Assembly: GCA_031286085.1 (NCBI GenBank)
Contig: JAITUX010000165.1
Coordinates: 1 to 6,345 of the forward strand
Source of the DNA: Candidatus Adiutrix sp.
Lineage (GTDB): Bacteria > Desulfobacterota > Desulfarculia > Adiutricales > Adiutricaceae
Direction of reading: 5' to 3'
DNA: 6,345 bases
Shown here piece by piece: positions 1 through 5,134 of this stretch (position 1 is its first letter; every line of letters starts with the position of its first letter). The position numbers and the translations under genes were made by a program. The notes beneath the pieces were generated by a model. That model did no database searches. It was given only the letters and a program-made list of their open reading frames with translations, and was not told the origin of the DNA.

Positions 1-986
1 TAACCATAGGCGGCACTTATACCGGCCCGGGCCGGATAAACCCGACCACCGGAACCCTGGTTTCGGCCCCGCGAACCTATGACATAACCTACGGTTGGCA
101 GGATCCGGCCACCGGGCAATGGCGCAGCGCCAACACCAGCCTGAATCCGCCGACCCTTGGTTTCACCTGGCGGGACGACCTCGGCAATTCCGGCTTCGTG
201 GCCGTGGACGCCCGATATATCCTGCCCGGTTACGATCCTCCGGTCGAATGGACGTCTTCAGGCCTGCCGACGTCTTCCGCCTACGTGGCCGTCATCGGCT
301 ATCCCGGGCCTTACACCTTGGGCAATGACGGCTTGACCTTGACTTTCAATCTCGACCCCAATAAGCCCCAGGGTTTCGGCCGGCCCGGCCAGGACGCCGC
401 GCGGGTCACGGCCCACAGCGAACAGTTAGGCTGGGCCGCCGATGCGTCCAACGCCGCCGGCTATTTCACCGTCGATGCGAAATTCAGAAACGCTCCGGCC
501 GCCCAGAGCATCGAACTGGATATGGGCGCCCGCCGGACCGGCGGGGCCTGGCGCCTCGACGGGGTCGGCACCACCCTGTACGGCGGCGGGTCCCTCACCG
601 TGGATTCCAGGCAGGACGGCTATCCCCAGGGCGGCCTCGACCATCTCTACGTCACGGAGGACGGCTACATAACCGGGGTCTATAGCAACAAGCAGGAAGT
701 GGCCCTCTACCAGATCTGCATCACCCGTTTCCTGAACCCCTGGGGGCTCCAGAAAATGGGGAACAACCTTTTCGCCGTCACCCGTCATTCCGGCCCGGGC
801 GTCACCACCGCGCCCGGCGAGGGCGGCGCGGCCGTGGTTCTGGGCAATTTCCTGGAACAGTCCAATGTTGACACGGCCACGGAAATCGTCAACATGATCA
901 TGACCCAGCGCGGTTTTCAGGCCAACTCCAAGGTCGTCACCACCCACGACGCCATGATCTCCACGGCCATTGAAACGAAACGATGA
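1..986 (+). CDS. flgE: Flagellar hook protein FlgE, C-terminal part (5' end outside window)
   Basis: FlgE subunits polymerise outside the cell into the hook, the flexible joint between flagellar rod and filament. The reading frame is open from position 3 with no stop, so the gene begins before the window; 327 residues are visible. The first ~200 residues form a poorly conserved, Gly/Pro/Asp-rich beta-type region fitting the surface domains of hook proteins. After it come family hallmarks: a Gly-rich stretch ending DGYPQGGLDHLYV, then EDGYITGVYSNKQEVALYQI, then FLNPWGLQKMGNNLF. The last ~45 residues (SNVDTATEIVNMIMTQRGFQ, then an ANSKVV segment and a terminal KR) are the C-terminal helix shared by FlgE, FlgF and FlgG. 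The large variable region and YSN motif favour FlgE over rod proteins FlgF/FlgG. It is the only plus-strand gene seen; its stop lies 6 bp from the convergent acetyltransferase stop, and no terminator hairpin is visible between them. Confidence 0.95.
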   Translation, partial: TIGGTYTGPGRINPTTGTLVSAPRTYDITYGWQDPATGQWRSANTSLNPPTLGFTWRDDLGNSGFVAVDARYILPGYDPPVEWTSSGLPTSSAYVAVIGYPGPYTLGNDGLTLTFNLDPNKPQGFGRPGQDAARVTAHSEQLGWAADASNAAGYFTVDAKFRNAPAAQSIELDMGARRTGGAWRLDGVGTTLYGGGSLTVDSRQDGYPQGGLDHLYVTEDGYITGVYSNKQEVALYQICITRFLNPWGLQKMGNNLFAVTRHSGPGVTTAPGEGGAAVVLGNFLEQSNVDTATEIVNMIMTQRGFQANSKVVTTHDAMISTAIETKR

Positions 987-992
987 TATTTT

Positions 993-1979
993 TCAATGAT
1001 CAGCGGGCTTATAGCGGAGATGGAGGGCCGCCAGGGGCGGGCCGGGCTTGAAGCCCAAAGCCTGATAAAGAGCCAGGGCCGGCAGGTTGTAGGCGGCGGT
1101 TTCCGCCCGTAACCGGCCGGCCCGGCCTTTAAGCCGCCGAATAAGTTCCGCCAGCAAGTGGCGGCCCAAGCCACGGCCCCGGTAGGGTTCGGCCAGGGCC
1201 AGGATGGAGAGGCCCGCTTCTTCCCCGCCGGCTAGGCCGGCGGCGGGCAGGTGGGCGGTGGCCAGGCCGGCCCCCCGCCCGCCGGCTTTGTCCCAGAGAA
1301 CGACGGTTTCATCGGCCGCGCCGGCCAAATCGTCCAGGACCGCCTGGCGCCAGAGCCGCCGGGCCGCCTCCGGCCCCGGCTCCTGGTCGTGGCGTAGGTG
1401 GCCGTCATAAAAGAAATCGCCCAAAGCCTCCGCCAAGGTCTCGGCCGGTTCCTGGCCGCCTTCCCGCCAGACGAAGCCAGGCGGCGGCCCGGCCGGCCGG
1501 GCCGGGTCCAGGCCCAGGTCGAGGGCCAGGACCGTGATTGTTTCCGCCAGCGCAAACCCTCCGGCCAAAAGGCCGCGCAGGGCGGCCGGGTCAAGCCCCG
1601 TCTTGAGGGTGGCCAGCCGGTCCCGCCGCTCCCGGGCCCGGGCCAGGGCCAGGGCGGCCAGCCGGGCCGCCCCGGCTTCGCGCCGGCCTTGGTCCGCCGG
1701 CGGCAGGTAGGGCCCGGCCAGCCGGGCGCAGCCGTAACCGAAAAAAGACGTCTCCCGGGGCGAAGGGGCATAGAGCATAAGGCCCCGGTCCGGGGCAGCC
1801 TCGTCCGCCCACAGGACTTCGGCCTCCCCCCGGGCCACCCGCTCCGACGCGGCCAGGATATCCCGCGCGGTCAGAGGCGGGGTCCACAGATCAAAGGGCC
1901 GGCCGGCCGAAGCGAGGTTCCGGGCCAGCCTGGTCAAGGCCGAGGCCAGGGCGGAAGCCTTACGGGCCCGGCCGCTCAT
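993..1979 (-). CDS. WecD-like GNAT-family N-acetyltransferase
   Basis: Predicted cytoplasmic acetyl-CoA-dependent N-acetyltransferase of 328 residues. The C-terminal third is a GNAT fold: acetyl-CoA pyrophosphate-binding motif A around ILALAEPYRGRGLG (residues 259-272), followed by motif B with NLPALALYQALGFK (298-311). Upstream, ETSFFGYGCARL (76-87), GGFALAETITVLALDL (140-155) and DFFYDGHLRHD (188-198) match the layout of WecD/RffC, the enzyme that acetylates the 4-amino group of dTDP-4-amino-4,6-dideoxygalactose; E. coli WecD has a similar NAFFG segment near its N terminus. That resemblance is from memory and not an alignment. The protein is ~100 residues longer than E. coli WecD, mostly from an N-terminal extension (residues 1-70). 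The ATG lies inside the radical SAM stop (ATGA, 4-nt overlap) and has little Shine-Dalgarno sequence, so translation is probably coupled. A nucleotide-linked amino sugar is a plausible substrate; the actual one is unknown. Confidence 0.82.
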   Translation of the reverse strand: MSGRARKASALASALTRLARNLASAGRPFDLWTPPLTARDILAASERVARGEAEVLWADEAAPDRGLMLYAPSPRETSFFGYGCARLAGPYLPPADQGRREAGAARLAALALARARERRDRLATLKTGLDPAALRGLLAGGFALAETITVLALDLGLDPARPAGPPPGFVWREGGQEPAETLAEALGDFFYDGHLRHDQEPGPEAARRLWRQAVLDDLAGAADETVVLWDKAGGRGAGLATAHLPAAGLAGGEEAGLSILALAEPYRGRGLGRHLLAELIRRLKGRAGRLRAETAAYNLPALALYQALGFKPGPPLAALHLRYKPADH

Positions 1980-2971
1980 GCCGGCCCCGGGCGGTTTTTG
2001 AACAAGTCGTATTTGGTGGTGTTATGGTAACAGTTGCGGCAGACGGGCAAGGCCGCGTGTTCCAGGTCCCGCCCGACCCGCTGGCGCCGCTCGTTCATCT
2101 TGGCGCTCAGCCAGGCTTCGGCCAGGCTCACTTCCCCCAGGCGGCCCAGGCTGTGGTCCGGCCGGCCCTCGGCGTCCTGGCCGCATATTTGGATAAGCCC
2201 ATCATATTTTATCTCCAGGGCCAGGAAAACATCCACGCAGCGGCCCCTGGTCAGGCCGGTTGACTGGCGTTCCAGGAAAGGCTTGACCCGGCCCTGGTCG
2301 GCCACGAAGTTGAGATTGGTGAGGTCCACGGCCACCTTGTCCGCCAAGGCCAGCATATCCTGGATGAAAAGCTCCGGATCGGCCTGGCGGGCCTCGTCGG
2401 CCAGAGTCGAGGTCAGAACGCTGAGAAAGGGCCGGGCGGCGGCCCCGCGCCGGCGGGCGGCCAACTCCAAATTGGCCCGGAGGCGGCCAAAGGCGGCGCC
2501 CCGGCGGTTGAACTCGTATTGGGCCGGGGTAAGCCCCTGAAGGGAAAACTGGAGATCGTCCACTTCCAGGTCGATGAAACGGTCCATCAACCCAGGGGTC
2601 AGGGCCAGGCCGTTGGTGTATATTTTCAGCTTAAGCCCGGCCTCCTTGACCAGGGCCGCTATTTCGCCCGCCCTGGGGTGGAGCAGCGGTTCCCCCCATC
2701 CGGTGAACCTAACTCCCACGAAGCCCGCGGCCGAGGAGCGGTCCCTGGCTTCCTCCACTAACAGCCGGGCCGTTTCCAGGCTCAAGTCGCCCAGGGGCCG
2801 GCGGCTCTTCTGGCGGGAGCAGAACAGGCAATCCAACTGGCAGCGGTTGGTCAGTTCCAGGTTGAGCCAGAAAGGGAAGGGGCGGGGAGGGTCAAAATCG
2901 GTCAGCCAGCCCGGGGATCGGTAAAGTTCATAAAAGGGATCGCTGGCCGGTCCCTGGCGATAGCGCAACAC
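1976..2971 (-). CDS. Radical SAM protein with SPASM/twitch-like C-terminal cysteines
   Basis: A 331-residue radical SAM enzyme of unknown substrate. The [4Fe-4S]-SAM site is CQLDCLFC (C44, C48, C51; CxxxCxxC) after the beta-strand FWLNLELTNR. Further family features are FTGWGEPLLHP (89-99, the GGEP-type SAM-binding motif) and IYTNG (117-121). After the barrel, C245, C263, C311 and C314 (GRC, then YDGLIQIC, then CRNC) resemble a SPASM or twitch auxiliary cluster site. Only four such cysteines are present, suggesting one auxiliary [4Fe-4S] cluster rather than the two of full SPASM enzymes. LGRLGEVSLAEAW (275-287) is the usual SPASM context. The start is GTG, chosen because GGAGAGG lies 6 nt upstream and an in-frame stop at 2996-2998 excludes longer forms. 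It overlaps the acetyltransferase gene by 4 nt, so the two products probably act in one pathway. No precursor peptide is seen nearby, which argues mildly against RiPP maturation. Confidence 0.88.
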   Translation of the reverse strand: MLRYRQGPASDPFYELYRSPGWLTDFDPPRPFPFWLNLELTNRCQLDCLFCSRQKSRRPLGDLSLETARLLVEEARDRSSAAGFVGVRFTGWGEPLLHPRAGEIAALVKEAGLKLKIYTNGLALTPGLMDRFIDLEVDDLQFSLQGLTPAQYEFNRRGAAFGRLRANLELAARRRGAAARPFLSVLTSTLADEARQADPELFIQDMLALADKVAVDLTNLNFVADQGRVKPFLERQSTGLTRGRCVDVFLALEIKYDGLIQICGQDAEGRPDHSLGRLGEVSLAEAWLSAKMNERRQRVGRDLEHAALPVCRNCYHNTTKYDLFKNRPGPA

Positions 2972-2977
2972 GGCCCG

Positions 2978-2984
2978 CCTCTCC
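2978..2984 (-). promoter_or_regulatory. Ribosome binding site of the radical SAM gene
   Basis: GGAGAGG on the minus strand, 6 nt before the GTG codon at 2971-2969. It decides the non-ATG start, because no ATG is available nearby and an in-frame stop lies just upstream. Having its own good site suggests this gene can be translated independently of the exporter genes, whose last stop is 56 nt upstream. Confidence 0.7.
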
Positions 2985-3027
2985 GAATACGGCTTTCAGG
3001 CCCCGGGCCGGTGACCTGTCCGGCGAT

Positions 3028-3318
3028 TCAAGCCCAGGTCAGGCCGAGGGCCTGTATGACATAATAGCCGCCCATAACCAGAAAGATCAGGCCGGCCATG
3101 ATTTTCAGGGCGGCCGGGGAAAGAACCCGGCCCAGGGCCGCGCCCCCCAGGACCGCCAAGGCGGTGGAGGCCAGAAGGGCCAGGCTGGCGGCCAGAAAAA
3201 CTTCCCGGGCTGAGGCGGTTCCGCCGGCGCTGAAGAGAACGGCGGAGATCTGGGTCTTATCGCCCAACTCGGCCAGGAAGACGCCGGAAAAGACCGGCGC
3301 TATGGCTTTCAGGCGCAT
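3028..3318 (-). CDS. UPF0016/GDT1 (TMEM165) family exporter, half-size subunit B
   Basis: A 96-residue inner-membrane protein with one copy of the UPF0016/GDT1 repeat. Full-length family members, such as yeast Gdt1, human TMEM165 and bacterial Mn2+ exporters like MneA, have about 200 residues with two E-x-G-D-[KR]-[TS] motifs; this one has a single ELGDKT (E17 to T22) inside SGVFLAELGDKTQ. Three hydrophobic segments are visible (about 5-30, 39-64 and 69-92). The N terminus is basic (MRLK) and the second loop carries R and K (GRVLSPAALK) while the C terminus is uncharged, suggesting N-in/C-out orientation. Its ATG lies inside the end of the preceding subunit gene (10-nt overlap, different frame) and lacks a clear Shine-Dalgarno, so it is probably translationally coupled to subunit A. 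Likely substrate is Mn2+ or Ca2+ in exchange for protons, by family inference. Confidence 0.88.
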   Translation of the reverse strand: MRLKAIAPVFSGVFLAELGDKTQISAVLFSAGGTASAREVFLAASLALLASTALAVLGGAALGRVLSPAALKIMAGLIFLVMGGYYVIQALGLTWA

Positions 3319-3626
3319 GGCGGGGCGGACCCGGGGCCGGGCCGGCGTTCCCGCAGCCCTTCGCGCAGAAAAGCCAGACCCAGGATGATGAAAACCACGC
3401 CCGCGCCGGCTTTCAGGAATTCAGGCTCGGCCAGCAGGCCGACGGCCTGGCCGGCCGCCACCCCCAGGCCGGTGGCCAGCACCAGGGCGGCGCCGGCGGC
3501 CAGAAAAACTTCCAGCCGGCCCAGGCCGCCCCGCATCGTGAAGCAGAGCGTGGCGAGCTGGGTTTTGTCGCCCAGCTCGGCCAGGAAAACTCCGGAAAAT
3601 ATGGGGAGCATGGCTTGAAAATCCAT
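3309..3626 (-). CDS. UPF0016/GDT1 (TMEM165) family exporter, half-size subunit A
   Basis: A 105-residue membrane protein carrying the partner half of a two-domain GDT1-type cation exporter. The motif ELGDKT is at residues 17-22, the same position as in subunit B, and 13 residues around it are identical (SGVFLAELGDKTQ). Hydrophobic segments run about 5-29, 39-66 and 70-88. Here the first loop (MRGGLGR) and the tail after the last helix (REGLRERR) hold the positive charges, giving a predicted N-out/C-in orientation, opposite to subunit B. A strong Shine-Dalgarno (AAGGAGGT) lies 9 nt upstream of the ATG. Single-motif family members encoded as adjacent pairs are known in prokaryotes and are thought to form dimers. 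The acidic/polar motifs of both halves would line the cation path. The gene follows the acetate permease gene by 31 nt and is probably co-transcribed with it. Confidence 0.88.
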   Translation of the reverse strand: MDFQAMLPIFSGVFLAELGDKTQLATLCFTMRGGLGRLEVFLAAGAALVLATGLGVAAGQAVGLLAEPEFLKAGAGVVFIILGLAFLREGLRERRPGPGSAPPCA

Positions 3627-3635
3627 ACCGCCCGG

Positions 3636-3643
3636 ACCTCCTT
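3636..3643 (-). promoter_or_regulatory. Strong ribosome binding site of exporter subunit A
   Basis: AAGGAGGT on the minus strand, nearly the full anti-16S complement, 9 nt before the ATG at 3626. It contrasts with subunit B, which has no clear site, and supports one entry point for translation of both halves. Confidence 0.75.
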
Positions 3644-3657
3644 AAGTCCCTTGACGC

Positions 3658-4221
3658 TCAGTAAGGCAGGATTTTACTGCCGTGCTGTTCGTGGAGAACC
3701 TCGGCCATGGACAGATACATGGCCGATAACCCGCAGACCAGCCCCACATAACCGGCCACCAGGCCGATTTTCTCGCTGCCGGTGAAGTCGCGGGCCGCCA
3801 GAAGTAAAAACAGGACGGTCAGGGAGAAAAAGACGAATTGGAGCACCCGGCCGCCTTTGAGGGTGCCGATGAACATCAGGAAGGTGAATACGCCCCACAA
3901 CACCAGATAGCAACCCATGAAGGCGTGGGAAGGGGCGATGGCCCAGCCCAGGGCCGGCAGCACCCAGATGGCGACCAGGCTGAGCCAGAAAAAGCCGTAG
4001 GAGGTGAAGGCCGTCAGGCCGAAGGTGTTGCCCTTGGAGAATTCCATGATGCCGGCCACCACCTGGGCCAAGCCGCCGTAAAATATGCCCATGGCCAGGA
4101 CGACCGAGGTGTTGGGGAAGAAGCCGGCGTTGTGCAGATTGAGCAACACGGTGGTCATGCCGAAACCCATCAGCCCCAGGGGGCCGGGGTTGGCGAATTT
4201 TTTTTCCGAAACGGTGGACAT
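3658..4221 (-). CDS. satP: Acetate/succinate permease, GPR1/FUN34/YaaH (SatP) family
   Basis: A 187-residue inner-membrane transporter, the usual size for SatP/YaaH proteins, which import acetate (and succinate in E. coli) with protons; methanogen homologues have been linked to acetate uptake. The family signature N-P-x-P-L-G-L is at residues 11-17 (NPGPLGLMGFGMTT). It is followed by the conserved block AMGIFYGGLAQVVAGIMEF, then KGNTFGLTAFTSYGFFWLS, in the first half of the protein. About six hydrophobic helices are recognisable, and the short C-terminal tail (HEQHGSKILPY) is hydrophilic. The ATG has an AAGGAGCT site 4 nt upstream. It is the first gene after a gap containing a good promoter, a palindrome and a leader hairpin, so it probably heads the transcript with the two exporter halves and perhaps the radical SAM pair. 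Acetate is the most likely substrate; direction of transport cannot be read from sequence. Confidence 0.93.
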   Translation of the reverse strand: MSTVSEKKFANPGPLGLMGFGMTTVLLNLHNAGFFPNTSVVLAMGIFYGGLAQVVAGIMEFSKGNTFGLTAFTSYGFFWLSLVAIWVLPALGWAIAPSHAFMGCYLVLWGVFTFLMFIGTLKGGRVLQFVFFSLTVLFLLLAARDFTGSEKIGLVAGYVGLVCGLSAMYLSMAEVLHEQHGSKILPY

Positions 4222-4225
4222 TGAT

Positions 4226-4233
4226 AGCTCCTT
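4226..4233 (-). promoter_or_regulatory. Ribosome binding site of satP
   Basis: AAGGAGCT on the minus strand, 4 nt before the ATG at 4221. It sits only 6 nt downstream of a strong GC hairpin (4240-4257), so the hairpin could influence ribosome access. Confidence 0.7.
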
Positions 4234-4239
4234 TTCCAG

Positions 4240-4265
4240 GGGGCGGTCCTCCGCCCCGTTTTTTT
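4240..4265. promoter_or_regulatory. Hairpin next to a T/A tract in the satP leader; terminator-shaped on the plus strand
   Basis: GGGGCGG (4240-4246), loop TCCT, CCGCCCC (4251-4257) form a perfect 7-bp stem. On the plus strand it is followed by G and seven Ts (4259-4265), the textbook form of an intrinsic terminator, yet no plus-strand gene ends here. On the minus strand, the sense of satP, it reads as seven As, then the hairpin with loop AGGA, then the ribosome binding site. It could stop antisense transcription coming from the satP side, or act as an RNA control element in the satP leader. Structure is seen; role is inferred. Confidence 0.55.
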
Positions 4266-4303
4266 GGTTGAATCGGCCTTGATTGCCGGCCTGGGGCCGC
4301 GTT

Positions 4304-4319
4304 TTTCAAGCACTTGAAA
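4304..4319. promoter_or_regulatory. 16-bp palindrome, candidate operator for satP
   Basis: TTTCAAG, two bases (CA), CTTGAAA: perfect 7-bp arms. It lies about 30-45 bp downstream of the -10 box proposed for satP and stands out as AT-richer than its surroundings. The size and symmetry fit a dimeric transcription factor blocking elongation or initiation. No regulator gene is adjacent, and the sequence is not one that can be assigned to a known regulator family. Confidence 0.45.
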
Positions 4320-4348
4320 TTGCCGAGGCGCTGAGGCGTATGCCGATT

Positions 4349-4377
4349 AACTTAGCTTAAAAAAACAGGGGTGTCAA
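4349..4377 (-). promoter_or_regulatory. Sigma-70-type promoter for satP and downstream genes
   Basis: On the minus strand a perfect -35 box TTGACA (4377-4372) is followed after exactly 17 bp by TAAGTT (4354-4349), which keeps the first TA and last T of a -10 box but is otherwise weak. The spacer contains seven Ts and is AT-rich in a GC-rich genome. Initiation would fall near 4342, giving a leader of ~120 nt. A short inverted repeat, GTCCG-7 nt-CGGAC (4381-4397), sits directly upstream of the -35 box and might bind a regulator. Confidence 0.6.
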
Positions 4378-4469
4378 CCAGTCCGGCTTGGTCGGACAAG
4401 GCCGGGGGACGGCCCTTAAACCTTTTCCATAGTCCGGGCCCATAGGCCGCCGGCCGTGGATTTTGACCC

Positions 4470-4536
4470 CGGCCGCCGCCTGGGGCGGAGGCGGCCGAAA
4501 CGCGGCCCGCGGGCCGCCCGCCTGATCGGCAGGCGG
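4470..4536. other. GC-rich inverted repeats downstream of rsmD
   Basis: The 168 bp between the rsmD stop and the satP promoter contain no convincing gene. They hold three strong inverted repeats: CCGCCTG-ATCGG-CAGGCGG (4518-4536), starting 9 nt after the rsmD stop; a perfect 16-bp palindrome GCGGCCCGCGGGCCGC (4502-4517); and CGGCCGCC-12 nt-GGCGGCCG (4470-4497). None is followed by a T-run in the direction of rsmD transcription, so a standard intrinsic terminator is not shown. They may stabilise the 3' end, pause polymerase, assist Rho-type termination, or merely reflect high GC content. Confidence 0.4.
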
Positions 4537-4545
4537 CGCCGAAGG

Positions 4546-5127
4546 TCAAGGGCTGTGGCGTAACAGGGCCGCCGCCCGGCGTCCCCAGACGCGGCTCTTG
4601 AGCAGCCGCCAAGGGCCGGTCTCGGCGCGCTCAAGCAGGGCCAGGCCGGCCGGGGACTGTTCCCAGACGGCCACGGCCGCGCCGGAGGCCAACCCGCGGG
4701 CCGAGGCGGTCAAAAGGAGTTCCAGGGGCAGAACGGACTGGGCGTAAGGAGGGTCGAGGAGGAAAAGGTCAAAGACCCGGCCTAGGGGCAGGCGGTCAAA
4801 ACCCCGGGGCCAGGACAGTTGAAGAACCGTGGCGTCCACGGAACGGCAACGTCGGGCGGCGGCCAGGTTCCGGTTGACGGCGGTCAGAGCCGCCGTATCC
4901 CTATCGACCAGGACGGCCGAGGCCGCGCCCCGGCTCAAGGCCTCCAAGGCCAAGCCTCCGCCGCCGGCGAAAAAATCCAGCACCTTGGCGCCCTCCAAGT
5001 CGAAGGGCAGACTGGTCAGCATGGAAAAAACGGCTTCCTTGATGCGGTCGGCGGTAGGCCTGGTGTTAAGGCCGGCCGGGCTGACCAGCCTGAGCCCTTT
5101 GAAAAAACCGGAGACGACCCGGGGCAC
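4546..5127 (-). CDS. rsmD: 16S rRNA (guanine(966)-N(2))-methyltransferase RsmD
   Basis: RsmD uses SAM to methylate N2 of G966 in helix 31 of 16S rRNA on the assembling 30S subunit. The 193-residue product begins PRVVSGFFKGLRL, then NTRPTADRIKEAVFSML (residues 21-37), the standard RsmD opening. SAM motif I is VLDFFAGGGGLALEALSRGA (49-68; many relatives have FAGSG where this has FAGGG), with the acidic strand end VLVDRD at 72-77. The catalytic N6/N2-methylase motif DPPY is at 125-128. GTG at 5127-5125 is preferred as the start because the family N terminus begins there; an in-frame start at 5190 would add 21 basic, Pro-rich residues and overlap pyrF by 56 nt. With GTG, the gene follows the pyrF stop by 7 nt, with only a weak GAAG-like site, so coupling to pyrF translation is likely. 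In many bacteria rsmD is followed by coaD; here it is not. Confidence 0.92.
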   Translation of the reverse strand: MPRVVSGFFKGLRLVSPAGLNTRPTADRIKEAVFSMLTSLPFDLEGAKVLDFFAGGGGLALEALSRGAASAVLVDRDTAALTAVNRNLAAARRCRSVDATVLQLSWPRGFDRLPLGRVFDLFLLDPPYAQSVLPLELLLTASARGLASGAAVAVWEQSPAGLALLERAETGPWRLLKSRVWGRRAAALLRHSP

Positions 5128-5134
5128 GGAATCT

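Noticed and set aside
426..947. Minus-strand open frame of 173 codons opposite flgE
   Set aside because: It mirrors conserved FlgE codons and has no recognisable family features.
1398..2030. Plus-strand open frame of 210 codons opposite the acetyltransferase gene
   Set aside because: It is antisense to a gene with clear GNAT motifs, is dominated by Arg/Gly/Pro/Gln, and has no domain-like pattern. Long antisense frames are expected at this GC content.
2972..3027. Terminator between the exporter and radical SAM genes
   Set aside because: The gap contains GC-rich palindromic bits such as GGCCCGGGCC-like sequence, but no stem followed by a T-run on the minus strand.
3028..3626. A single exporter gene broken by a frameshift
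   Set aside because: Each half has its own start and stop, subunit A has a strong ribosome binding site, and paired half-size members are known in this family, so two intact genes are the simpler reading.
3674..4309. Minus-strand frame of 211 codons overlapping satP in another frame
   Set aside because: The product is Arg/His/Pro/Gly-rich, whereas the satP frame encodes a complete transporter with family signatures and a Shine-Dalgarno.
4352..4634. Small minus-strand frames across the rsmD 3' end and the intergenic gap
   Set aside because: They run through the satP promoter and the inverted repeats, lack ribosome binding sites and have no structure typical of small proteins.
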